DNA of 64,000 bases, taken from NCBI RefSeq assembly GCF_001644575.1, contig NZ_CP015597.1, positions 124,001 to 188,000 of the forward strand, read 5' to 3'. Position numbers and translations under genes: made by a program. Below are positions 1 to 8,321 of the stretch, piece by piece. Source of the DNA: Mycobacterium adipatum (lineage in GTDB: Bacteria; Actinomycetota; Actinomycetes; Mycobacteriales; Mycobacteriaceae). Under the pieces are notes generated by a model that was not told where the DNA came from, searched no databases, and saw nothing but the letters and a program-made list of their open reading frames with translations. The number at the start of each line of letters is the position of its first letter. The first letter of the stretch is position 1.

Positions 1-1322
1 GCGCCCTGAGCGTCGGTCTGATGCTGGGAGTGATCCTGCTGGCCGGCGCGTTCATCCTGTCGATCCTGCGGCCGGCCGGGACCAGCGGCGGACAGGCCAT
101 CCTCGCGGAGCGCTCCACCAATGCGCTGTACGTTCGCATCGACGACGAACTGCACCCGGTGCTCAATCTCGCCAGCGCACGGCTGATCGTCGGCAAGCCC
201 GAAAATCCCACCGTGGTCAAGCCCAGCGAGATCGACAAGTTTCCCCTCGGCAACACCCTCGGCATTCCCAACGCGCCGTCTCGGATGGAACAGAACCCCA
301 CCCGCGACGCCCGGTGGATGGTCTGCGATGCCGTGGGTGGCCCCGACGCCGGAACCACGATCATCTCCGGCGATCCGGTGCCCGGCCCGGGACACGCCAC
401 ACCGATGCAGGACAACGCAGCGGTCCTGGCCACTGACAACGGCGACCAGAGCACCTGGCTGATCTGGGGTAACAAGCGCAGTGAGATCGACTTGAACAAC
501 GCCGCGGTCACCGCAGCCGTCGGCATCAACGTCGACACCCCCAATCCGCGCACCATCGACCGCTCGCTGCTAAACCTCATCCCCGAATCCCCGCCGCTTG
601 CAGTGCCGTTCATCGCCAACGCCGGCGATCCGCCGCGTTTCCCGTGGCCAGTGGCCGGGCAACAGGCTCCGTTGATCGGGTCGGTCGTCGTCGACCGGGA
701 CGAGAACAACCAGCTGCGCTATTACGTCGTCACCGCCGAAGGGATTCAGCCGATCTCCCCAGTGATCGCTGCGATCCTGCGCGCCAACGACGCCTACGGC
801 CTCGTCGAACCGCCGGCGCTGACCCCCGACCAGATCGCAAAGGCGCCCAAAGCCGAGCCGGTCCCGGTCGAGGACTATCCGACCGATGCGCTTCAGATCA
901 TCGACCCCACAACCGATCCCGTGTCGTGCGGGCAGTGGGTGAAGCTCGACGGCGCACCGACGTCAAGTCTGACCCTGCTGGTTGGCCAATCCCTTCCCGT
1001 TGCCGAGGACACCAAGCCGGTGACTCTCACCGGCGCCGGCCCCACCTCCGCGCAGCGCGCCATCCTGCCCAAGGGCCGCGGCTTCTACGTCCAGGTCACC
1101 GGTCAGCAGCCGGAATCGGCGACCAAGGAGTCGACGTTCTGGGTGTCCGACCTCGGGGTGCGCTACGGGCTGGAGGCCCCGAGTACCCCCGGCGGCGCCG
1201 GTGGGGGTCCAGCCGAGTCGCTCGGCATGACCGCCGAACCTCTCCCCATCCCCTGGTCATTGCTGAGCCTGTTCGCCCCAGGGCCCACCTTGTCCAAAGA
1301 CGATGCGCTGGTTGCGCACTAA
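1..1322 (+). CDS. eccB: EccB, ESX core component (5' truncated by window)
   Basis: Membrane-anchored component of the ESX (type VII) secretion core complex, with one N-terminal membrane helix and a large periplasmic domain. The reading frame is open from the window edge. The visible part begins inside a hydrophobic helix (LMLGVILLAGAFILSIL) and continues into an EccB-type periplasmic region with paired cysteines (DARWMVCDAV; DPVSCGQWVK). EccB proteins are usually about 480-510 aa, so roughly 40-50 N-terminal residues lie outside the window. It ends 14 nt before the eccC start, consistent with one operon. The family call is confident; which ESX type it belongs to was not determined. Confidence 0.93.
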   Translation, partial: ALSVGLMLGVILLAGAFILSILRPAGTSGGQAILAERSTNALYVRIDDELHPVLNLASARLIVGKPENPTVVKPSEIDKFPLGNTLGIPNAPSRMEQNPTRDARWMVCDAVGGPDAGTTIISGDPVPGPGHATPMQDNAAVLATDNGDQSTWLIWGNKRSEIDLNNAAVTAAVGINVDTPNPRTIDRSLLNLIPESPPLAVPFIANAGDPPRFPWPVAGQQAPLIGSVVVDRDENNQLRYYVVTAEGIQPISPVIAAILRANDAYGLVEPPALTPDQIAKAPKAEPVPVEDYPTDALQIIDPTTDPVSCGQWVKLDGAPTSSLTLLVGQSLPVAEDTKPVTLTGAGPTSAQRAILPKGRGFYVQVTGQQPESATKESTFWVSDLGVRYGLEAPSTPGGAGGGPAESLGMTAEPLPIPWSLLSLFAPGPTLSKDDALVAH

Positions 1323-1336
1323 ACGGAAAGCCGGAA

Positions 1337-4300
1337 ATGCGAGCGAGATTCCCTCAGCGGCGGCGCGTCAGCGGCCCTAAGCCCGCACCGAAGGACAACT
1401 TCCTCTTCGAGCCGCCACCGGAGCTGCCTCGCACCATTGAGGTCAGCGCGTGGAAGAAGGCGTTGCCGTGGGTGTTCGGCGTCGTCATCGTCGGCATGGT
1501 CGCAATGATGTTCATCATGGGGTTCCGCCAGATGAACCCCATGTACCTGTTCTTCATGGCGATGATGGGCATCGCGCTGTTCTCCTCGATGCAGGGCCAG
1601 AGCGGCAACTCGGAGATGAGCAAAGCCGAGGTCAACTCCGAGCGCGCCGAGTACCTGCGCTACCTGTCGGGTATGGCCGAGCAGATCCGGGAGGCGGCCG
1701 ACGCGCAGAAGGCCGGCGCCGAGTGGTCGCACCCGGATCCAGACGTGCTCGAAGCGGTGCTCGACGGGCCGCGGATGTGGGAACGCGGCGCGAGCGACCC
1801 TGACTACCTCCACATCCGGGTCGGCCGCGATGAGGTGAAGTTGGCCGCGAAGGTCAAGGTCAAGCCGGTCGAGTCCGAGCTGGATCTCGAACCGGTGACC
1901 AAGACCGCTCTGCAGCACCTGCGGGCGGTGCAGCAGTCGATTCCACACTGCCCCAAGGCGATCAACTTCGCAGGACTAGGCATGATCGGTATCTACGGCG
2001 AGCGTGGCGTGTTTGAGGCTGCCGTGCGGGCGTGGGTGGCGCAGCTGGTGTGCTGGCACACCCCCAATGACACCGCGCTGGCGATCGTCTCACCGCACCT
2101 GGAGTCGCGCTGGGCCTGGGCCAAGTGGATTCCTCACACCGAGAGCCAGGACATCGACGGCGCCGGACCGGCACGGTTCCTGAGCGCATCGCTCAGTGAC
2201 GTCGAAGCGATGCTGGAGCCACTACTCAAGGAACGCGCCAAGGTCGTCGACGATAAGGGAAACTTCGACGCCGCGGCAGTCAGCAAATCCAACAAGCACG
2301 TGGTGGTCGTCATTGCGGACGCCGACGCACCCTCGTCGGCGGTGCGGCGCATCGCTTCTCGCGATGGTGTCACCGTGATCGCGCTGCGCCACGGGGAGGG
2401 ACCCGACCCCGACTACGCCGCGCATCCTCGCGAACTGCTGCTGCGAGTTGACCGTGACGGCAACGCCGACGATGCGCCGCTACGGATGCAGCACTGGCAC
2501 AACTTCCGGTGGCAGCTGTTCTGCGCCGAACCCGACAGCCTCGGCGAGCCGGTGATCGCCCACCTGGCCCGCCAACTGTCCAAGTGGGACAGCGCCCCAA
2601 TCGGTCGCCAGGACGCGGAATCGGCTGCAGCGCAGAACATGTTGTCGCTGCTGGGGGTAACCAACGCGGCCAATCTGGATGTGCACGCGTTGTGGAAGCC
2701 GCGGATGCTGCCGGTGGGCACCGGCGAGCCGGTAAACCTGGAGCCGCTGCTGCGAGTGCCGATCGGACTGCAACCCAGTGGTGCTCCGCTGATCGTCGAC
2801 CTCAAAGACGAAGCCGACGGCGGCAACGGACCGCATGGACTGATGATCGGCATGACCGGATCGGGCAAGTCGACGACGCTGGCCACCCTCGTCGAGGGAC
2901 TGTTCATTCAGCATTCCCCCGACGTCGTGCAGGCCATCTTGACCGACTTCAAGGACGGGGCCGGCTTCGACGCGTTCGCCGACTATCCCCACACGGTCGC
3001 GGTGATCACCAACATGGAGGAAAAGCGTTCCCTGGTTGATCGTTTCGGGGACACACTGCTGGGTCTGCTCGATCTGCGTGGCCGGATCTTCCACGAGGCG
3101 GGCAATCAGATCAAGGGCGCAGCGTTCCAGTCGCTGATCGAGTACAACGAAGCCCGGGCCACCCCGGCCGGGGCGCATCTGCCGCCTGTCCCGTTCATGT
3201 TCGTGGTGGTCGACGAATTCTCACTGCTGCTCAAGGATCACCCGGAGATGGCCGATGTCTTCGACACCGTGACCCGTAAGGGTCGCTCACAGGGCGTGTT
3301 CTTCCTGTTCGCCAGCCAGACCCTCGACGAAGGCGTGATCAAGCGGATCCCTGACAACACCCAGTACCGCATCGGCCTGAAGGTGGCTTCGGAGTCGATC
3401 TCACGCCGCGTCATCGGCAACGCCGACGCCTACCACATCGCCGATGGAAAAACCGTAAAGGGCACAGGATATTTCGTGCGAGCCCCCGGTGCGGAGCCGG
3501 TGAAGTATCGCGGTTTCATGCTGCCCAGCCGCTACGAGCCGCCCACCACGGTCAACCGCCGGGTGATCAGCGCCAGCCCTCGTGCCCGACTGTTCACCGC
3601 CGGCCGGGTCGAACCCGACGCTGACACCGTGATTGAAGAGGAGATCGCCGCAGAGTCCGTACTCGAAGGCCCGCCACGGTCGCTGGTGCTGACCGTCGGT
3701 CCGCAGCTGACTGCCGCCTACGGCAAGAAGGTCCCCCAGCTGTGGTCGCCGCCGCTGGACGACCCGATCCCGCTCGACAGCATCCTCACCCAGGCCCAGG
3801 GAGCCCCGCAGCGCCCCGGGGCCGCGCCGTGGTGGCCGCTGGGCGAGATCGACCGGCCGCGCCAACTCAGCCACGGTCTGCTGCGCTACAGCCTCGACGA
3901 GGGCAACGTGTCGGTGCTGGGCATGCGTAAAGACGAGGCGTCGTCGGTGGTGCAGACCTTCGTCCTGTCAGCCGCAAGCAGGTACTCCCCGACCGAGGTC
4001 GGCTTCTACCTGATGAGTTACGGCGGTCCGGCTCTGGGTGTGCTGCGCGATCTGCCCCATGTGGGCGCTATCGGCGGTGAAGGCCGGCGCGAGGTCAATC
4101 TGCGGCTGCTGGGCGACCTAGAAGCGGTCCTGATGCGCCGGCGGCGCCTCTTCCAGCAGCACAACATCCTCTCGGTCGACGAATGGCGACGTAAGCGGCA
4201 AGCCGGAGATCGCGCTCTCGACGACGGGTTCCCCACTGACTTGTTCGTGATCGTGGACGGCTGGGAGAACTTCATCGACGACAACACCTCGATCCTCAAT

Positions 4301-5521
4301 CCGAAGAACCCGCAGGTAAAGAACATCGAGACGTTGATCAGCGGCGGCCATGGCGTGCACGTGGTCATCACCGCCTCGGACTGGATCAAGCTGGGCAACG
4401 TCATTCAGAACCAGATCAACGCCCGCTACGAGCTGAAGCTGGCCAACGCCGCCAACTCGCAGGTGCGCGCCCGCATCGAAGACAAGATGATCCGCCCGCA
4501 GGACCGCATCCCAGCTGACCAGCCCGGTCGCGGTATCACCTCCACCGGCGATGTCATCCGCTTCGCCGTCGGCCGCACCGACGGCCAAGCGACAATGGAC
4601 GACCTCGATACCAAGGTGCGCGAGACGGTCCAGGCCATCACCGAGCGGTTCGCCGGCCACCGGCGGGCACCGGGGCCGCGGCTGCTGCCCACCCGCGTCG
4701 AAGCGCGCTCGCTGCCCAGCTCGCGCGACCTCGGTGGGGAACGTCACGCCCTTGGCGTGCGCGGCCGCGATCTGCAACCGATGGTGGTCGATTTCGCGAC
4801 CGATCCCCTGCTGGCTGTCTTCGGCGACGACCATCACGGCAAGTCGAGCTTCATCCTCAACACCATCGCGAGCATCACCGCGGGCCGGCAGTCGCCCAAT
4901 GAGGCGATCATCGTCCTGTTCGACCCCAAGCGTCGGCTGGGTGAGGCGACGCGCATGTTGGTAGAGCCGCGTCCCGATGACGAGAATCCGGCCGACTTCT
5001 ACGAAACGGACTTCAACGTGATGGCGCGTCGTGTCGACCAGATCGCGACGATCCTCGACAAGCGTCAGCCGCCGTCATCATCGGGCTGGGAGCAGCGGCG
5101 CGCGTGGACGTACGAGGGGCCGAAGATCTATCTCATCGTCGATGACCTCGACGCGGTACCGCTGCGTCAGCAGTTGCACCAGCAGGTCACCGCCGGGGCG
5201 CCGGCCGCGCCGGGGATGGGCATGACCGTGGCCACCTGGGAACCGCTGCTGCGGCATCTGCCCAATGCTGCCGACCGCGGCCTGAGGGTCATCGTGACCC
5301 ACCGGGCCGCCGAACTCATGGCCGCCGAAGTGCAGACCAACGGTATTCCGCACCACCTTTCGACGCAGCCATCCACTCGGATCCTGCTGGGTGCACGGTC
5401 GGACCGCGACAAGGTGGGTGGCGTCAAATTCGAGGTCGGGCTGCCACCTGGTCGAGGTCAAGTAGTGGGCGGCAGTCAGGACAACGCCGGCTACGTGCAG
5501 TTGGCTGCACCCCCCAACTGA
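1337..5521 (+). CDS. eccC: EccC, ESX FtsK/SpoIIIE-type ATPase
   Basis: Motor ATPase of type VII secretion that recognises substrates at the inner membrane. It is 1394 aa, a normal length for a fused EccCa-EccCb. Two hydrophobic segments lie near residues 40-80, followed by three ATPase domains. ATPase 1 has an intact Walker A (GMTGSGKST, about 505-513) and a Walker B-like FVVVDE. ATPase 2 has a degenerate P-loop (GMRKDEASS, about 862). ATPase 3 keeps GDDHHGKSS (about 1163-1171). The frame is open far upstream into eccB, but the ATG at 1337 gives the expected N-terminus (MRARFPQRRR) and avoids overlap. The next ESX genes are separated from it by the IS element. Confidence 0.95.
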   Translation: MRARFPQRRRVSGPKPAPKDNFLFEPPPELPRTIEVSAWKKALPWVFGVVIVGMVAMMFIMGFRQMNPMYLFFMAMMGIALFSSMQGQSGNSEMSKAEVNSERAEYLRYLSGMAEQIREAADAQKAGAEWSHPDPDVLEAVLDGPRMWERGASDPDYLHIRVGRDEVKLAAKVKVKPVESELDLEPVTKTALQHLRAVQQSIPHCPKAINFAGLGMIGIYGERGVFEAAVRAWVAQLVCWHTPNDTALAIVSPHLESRWAWAKWIPHTESQDIDGAGPARFLSASLSDVEAMLEPLLKERAKVVDDKGNFDAAAVSKSNKHVVVVIADADAPSSAVRRIASRDGVTVIALRHGEGPDPDYAAHPRELLLRVDRDGNADDAPLRMQHWHNFRWQLFCAEPDSLGEPVIAHLARQLSKWDSAPIGRQDAESAAAQNMLSLLGVTNAANLDVHALWKPRMLPVGTGEPVNLEPLLRVPIGLQPSGAPLIVDLKDEADGGNGPHGLMIGMTGSGKSTTLATLVEGLFIQHSPDVVQAILTDFKDGAGFDAFADYPHTVAVITNMEEKRSLVDRFGDTLLGLLDLRGRIFHEAGNQIKGAAFQSLIEYNEARATPAGAHLPPVPFMFVVVDEFSLLLKDHPEMADVFDTVTRKGRSQGVFFLFASQTLDEGVIKRIPDNTQYRIGLKVASESISRRVIGNADAYHIADGKTVKGTGYFVRAPGAEPVKYRGFMLPSRYEPPTTVNRRVISASPRARLFTAGRVEPDADTVIEEEIAAESVLEGPPRSLVLTVGPQLTAAYGKKVPQLWSPPLDDPIPLDSILTQAQGAPQRPGAAPWWPLGEIDRPRQLSHGLLRYSLDEGNVSVLGMRKDEASSVVQTFVLSAASRYSPTEVGFYLMSYGGPALGVLRDLPHVGAIGGEGRREVNLRLLGDLEAVLMRRRRLFQQHNILSVDEWRRKRQAGDRALDDGFPTDLFVIVDGWENFIDDNTSILNPKNPQVKNIETLISGGHGVHVVITASDWIKLGNVIQNQINARYELKLANAANSQVRARIEDKMIRPQDRIPADQPGRGITSTGDVIRFAVGRTDGQATMDDLDTKVRETVQAITERFAGHRRAPGPRLLPTRVEARSLPSSRDLGGERHALGVRGRDLQPMVVDFATDPLLAVFGDDHHGKSSFILNTIASITAGRQSPNEAIIVLFDPKRRLGEATRMLVEPRPDDENPADFYETDFNVMARRVDQIATILDKRQPPSSSGWEQRRAWTYEGPKIYLIVDDLDAVPLRQQLHQQVTAGAPAAPGMGMTVATWEPLLRHLPNAADRGLRVIVTHRAAELMAAEVQTNGIPHHLSTQPSTRILLGARSDRDKVGGVKFEVGLPPGRGQVVGGSQDNAGYVQLAAPPN

Positions 5522-5672
5522 GTGTTACGGCCCTGTTAAAAGTCCACGTGGAGGGTGTTGCCACCCCCCAGGGACGTGTTGGGTTTAGTGGCGCGTGTCA
5601 TTTGCTGGCAGTACCGTAATTTTTCAGAGAAGCACCTGCGAAATTGCCGTCATTGCCCTGCCGGAACCACGG
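5522..5672. other. Spacer after eccC, originally the 5' region of PE
   Basis: No gene is seen here. Before the insertion sequence arrived, this spacer joined directly to 7945-7980, so eccC and PE were about 195 bp apart. A short GGGTG...CACCC hairpin lies near 5547-5566, followed further on by a T-rich stretch (AATTTTTC). It could be a weak attenuator or may hold a promoter for PE; neither is shown. Confidence 0.5.
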
Positions 5673-5680
5673 CGATAATG
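5673..5680. repeat. Left target-site duplication CGATAATG
   Basis: Identical to 7937-7944 and abutting the left terminal inverted repeat. Eight bp is the usual duplication size for ISL3-family elements. Confidence 0.93.
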
Positions 5681-5735
5681 GGCTCTTCACAGATGAGGGT
5701 GTAGAGGTGGTTGGCGCGTCGTTGCCGGGATAGAG

Positions 5736-5790
5736 GTCGAGGTCTCTCGAAAATGAGGGTTCCTACACTCCTCATCCGAAAGACCTCGAC
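5736..5790 (+). promoter_or_regulatory. Inverted repeat in transposase leader
   Basis: GTCGAGGTCT (5736-5745) and AGACCTCGAC (5781-5790) are perfect inverted repeats. An inner ATGAG...CTCAT pairing extends the hairpin. The right arm ends at the base before the GTG start of the transposase. Such leader hairpins in IS elements can mask the start codon in read-through transcripts; that role is inferred here. Confidence 0.6.
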
Positions 5791-7113
5791 GTGCCTGACG
5801 CTACCGGTCGGGCGGGCTTCGCCTGCGCTGACCTGACGACTTTCTGCCGCCTCGACGAACTTGGGCTGCAGGTGACCGGACAACGCCTTGAGCCCGGCCG
5901 TGCTGTGCTGGCGTGCCGGGTGACCGACGAGGACCGGTGGTGTCGTCGCTGCGGCGAAGAAGGCATCCCACGCGACAGCCTCACCCGTACTCTGGCCCAT
6001 GAGCCGTTCGGGTGGCGCCCCACCACACTGCTGGTGACCATCCGTCGCTACCGGTGCGCCGGCTGCGCCCACGTGTGGCGACAAGACACCACCAGGATGG
6101 CCGAACCACGTGCCAAGCTGTCGCGGCGTGCTCTGCGGTGGGCGCTGGAAGCCATTGTCTGCCAGCATCTATCCGTGGCTCGCATCGCCGAAGCGCTCGC
6201 GGTGTCGTGGAACACCGCCAACAACGCGGTGCTGGCAGAAGGCCGACGGGTGCTGATCGCCGATCCGGCCCGTTTCGACGGCGTGGCGGTGATCGGCGTC
6301 GATGAGCACGTCTGGCGGCACACCCGTCGCGGTGACAGGTACGTCACCGTCATCATCGATCTCACCCCTGTGCGTGACGGGACCGGTCCGGCTCGGCTGC
6401 TCGACATGGTCGAGGGTCGCTCAAAAAAGGCGTTTCAGGACTGGTTGGCCGAGCGGCCGCAGGACTGGCGTGACGGCGTGGACGTTGTTGCTATGGATGG
6501 CTTCTCCGGGTTCAAGACCGCTACCGCCGAGGAACTGCCCGAGGCGGCGACGGTGATGGACCCTTTCCACGTGGTGCGCCTGGCTGGCAACGCCCTCGAT
6601 GAGTGCCGCCGCCGGGTGCAGCTGGCGACATGTGGGCACCGCGGCCGCAAGTCCGACCCGCTCTACACCTGCCGACGCACCCTGCACACCGGTGCCGATC
6701 TGCTCACCGACCGCCAGCGCACCCGGCTGGCCGCCTTGTTCGCCGCCGACGCCCACGCAGAAGTCGAGGCCACCTGGCAGATGTATCAGCGCACCGTGGC
6801 CGCGTATCGTGAACCCGACCGCACGAAAGGCCGCACGATGATGGCGGCGCTGATCACCACGCTGAGCACCGGCGTTCCCAAGCCGCTGACCGAACTGATC
6901 ACCCTGGGACGGACCCTGAAGAAGCGTGCCGCCGACGTGCTGGCCTACTTCGACCGCCCCGGCACCTCCAACGGGCCCACCGAAGCGATCAACGGCCGCC
7001 TCGAACACCTGCGCGGATCCGCGCTGGGCTTCCGCAACCTCACCAACTACATCGCCCGGTCACTGCTCGAGACCGGAGGCTTCCGAACTCAGCTCCTTGC
7101 ACCTCGGCAGTGA
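5791..7113 (+). CDS. tnpA: ISL3-family transposase (IS1096 TnpA-like)
   Basis: DDE transposase that moves the surrounding element. It is 440 aa, normal for ISL3. The N-terminal region has a cysteine zinc-finger pattern (CRRCGEEG and CAGCAHVW), then an HTH-like region. Catalytic candidates are D171 (GVDEHVW), D236 (AMDGFSGFK) and E398 (NGPTEAINGR). The GTG start directly follows a hairpin. The accessory gene converges on it from the right. No frameshift or stop is seen, so it should be functional. Confidence 0.95.
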   Translation: MPDATGRAGFACADLTTFCRLDELGLQVTGQRLEPGRAVLACRVTDEDRWCRRCGEEGIPRDSLTRTLAHEPFGWRPTTLLVTIRRYRCAGCAHVWRQDTTRMAEPRAKLSRRALRWALEAIVCQHLSVARIAEALAVSWNTANNAVLAEGRRVLIADPARFDGVAVIGVDEHVWRHTRRGDRYVTVIIDLTPVRDGTGPARLLDMVEGRSKKAFQDWLAERPQDWRDGVDVVAMDGFSGFKTATAEELPEAATVMDPFHVVRLAGNALDECRRRVQLATCGHRGRKSDPLYTCRRTLHTGADLLTDRQRTRLAALFAADAHAEVEATWQMYQRTVAAYREPDRTKGRTMMAALITTLSTGVPKPLTELITLGRTLKKRAADVLAYFDRPGTSNGPTEAINGRLEHLRGSALGFRNLTNYIARSLLETGGFRTQLLAPRQ

Positions 7114-7120
7114 AGAGTCC

Positions 7121-7873
7121 TCAACGCATATTCGACGCGGCCAGAGCGTCATTGGTCTCGGTCACCGAGAAACGATCGGGGTGCCAGCCTCGGGGCAGCC
7201 AGTCGCGCATCTCCTGCGCACCCAGCCCCATCGGTGTTGCCCGCGGGTCGTACCCGCCACGAACCCACGCAGCCAATTCCTCATAGCCGCCCAAGCCACC
7301 ACAATCCTCCGGCGGGCAGGCCATCTTGCCCGCCAGGCACACCGGAGCCGAAGGTGGATCATCGAGAACGTCTTCGACCACCAGCACGTGCTCCCATCCG
7401 TCGCCGAAGTCGTAGTCATAGAACAACCGGTCGCCCTTACCGGAGACCACCTGATCCAGGCGCACACCGTCCTCGACGAGACCGTCGTCGCCTTCGCTGA
7501 GATCAAATCTGGTGACGAAGTAGGCACGGGTACGCCGGTCCGCCCCGACACCGAACTTATGCAGATGACCGTCCTGCCAGCCCATCGCAACCTGCAGCAC
7601 GTCATGCAGCTCATCGAGCACGAGGTCACCCGGCAGGACCAGACGACGCCAGATCGGCGGCTTGGCGTACATCAGGTCGACCCGCACCCGGAAACCCCGC
7701 ACACGCTCCGGCACAGCTCCCACCTCGGGTGTCGGTTCATCGAACACTCCCGCGAACAAATCCCGGCCAGCATCGGCCATCAGCTGTTGCAGCATCGACA
7801 GGTCCACACCACCCCCGGACACCGCGCTCTTCCTCTTACTCTTCCGCTTCTCCTCCGGCACACACCCAGCCAA
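7121..7873 (-). CDS. tnpR: IS1096 TnpR-like accessory protein (pRiA4b ORF-3 domain)
   Basis: Passenger gene of IS1096-type elements. The protein belongs to the plasmid pRiA4b ORF-3-like family, shown by the core around YAKPPIWRRLVLPGDLVLDE and the GWQDGHLHKF segment. Its exact role in transposition is not established, and despite the name it is not a serine recombinase. As drawn it starts at TTG (250 aa); GTG at 7861 is an alternative. It converges with tnpA, with only 7 nt between the two stop codons, and lies fully inside the element. Confidence 0.85.
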   Translation of the reverse strand: MAGCVPEEKRKSKRKSAVSGGGVDLSMLQQLMADAGRDLFAGVFDEPTPEVGAVPERVRGFRVRVDLMYAKPPIWRRLVLPGDLVLDELHDVLQVAMGWQDGHLHKFGVGADRRTRAYFVTRFDLSEGDDGLVEDGVRLDQVVSGKGDRLFYDYDFGDGWEHVLVVEDVLDDPPSAPVCLAGKMACPPEDCGGLGGYEELAAWVRGGYDPRATPMGLGAQEMRDWLPRGWHPDRFSVTETNDALAASNMR

Positions 7874-7936
7874 CCAGACACCCCAATCACAGGCCGACAG
7901 CAGCTGACCGTTCTACACCCTCAATCATGAAGAGCC

Positions 7937-7944
7937 CGATAATG
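7937..7944. repeat. Right target-site duplication CGATAATG
   Basis: Identical to 5673-5680 and abutting the right terminal inverted repeat. Confidence 0.93.
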
Positions 7945-7980
7945 GAAAAAAGGTCACAGCGAAAGAGGGGACGCAATCCC

Positions 7981-8298
7981 ATGCAACTTGACGTAACTCC
8001 CGAAGCGCTTGGCGCGGCATCCGGACAGGTCGCCGCGCTGACAGCTCGGCTGATCGCCGTCAACACCTCCCACATGGTCGCCAACGGCATGATCCTGCCT
8101 CCCGGCTCCGATGTGGCGTCGGTCAAGACAGCTGCCAGCCTGCAGGCCGGCGGCCTCGCGCACGACGCGATGGTGGCCATGGGCAACTTCCACACCGCGG
8201 CCACCTCCTACGGTCTTGGCGAATCCAGCACCAGCTACGCCAGCGGCGAGTACCAGGGCGTCGCGGCCCTCACCGCTGCCGGCGGCGTCGGGGTTTAA
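7981..8298 (+). CDS. PE-family ESX substrate
   Basis: A 105-aa PE protein, secreted as a heterodimer with the adjacent PPE. The PE signature is at residues 7-8 (VTPEAL) and a general ESX secretion signal YxxxE (YASGE, 86-90) lies near the C-terminus. There is no extended PGRS region, so it is a short ancestral-type PE. The ATG at 7981 follows GAGGGGAC and gives the expected N-terminus; the frame is open further upstream into the IS. It lies 44 nt after the IS end and 23 nt before the PPE start. Confidence 0.93.
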   Translation: MQLDVTPEALGAASGQVAALTARLIAVNTSHMVANGMILPPGSDVASVKTAASLQAGGLAHDAMVAMGNFHTAATSYGLGESSTSYASGEYQGVAALTAAGGVGV

Positions 8299-8321
8299 CC
8301 AAACCCTCGGGGGGACTCCAC

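Larger units (their letters stand above)
5681..7936 (+). mobile_element. IS1096-like insertion sequence (ISL3 family), complete
   Basis: A 2256-bp element. The left end (5681-5707) and the inverted right end (7910-7936) both begin GGCTCTTCA and agree at 21 of the first 25 positions, including GAGGGTGTAGA. An 8-bp target duplication CGATAATG flanks it exactly (5673-5680 and 7937-7944). It carries a DDE transposase and a convergent accessory gene, the same two-gene plan and nearly the same size as IS1096 of Mycobacterium (about 2.26 kb). The perfect duplication suggests a fairly recent insertion. Confidence 0.95.

Noticed and set aside
644..1336. Upstream extension of the eccC reading frame across eccB
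   Set aside because: It overlaps eccB in another frame and is Arg-rich; the ATG at 1337 gives the family N-terminus.
7110..7119. GTGAAGAGTC near the transposase stop as the right end of a shorter IS
   Set aside because: It resembles the left end but lacks the rest of the inverted repeat and a target duplication. The repeat at 7910-7936 with CGATAATG on both sides is far better.
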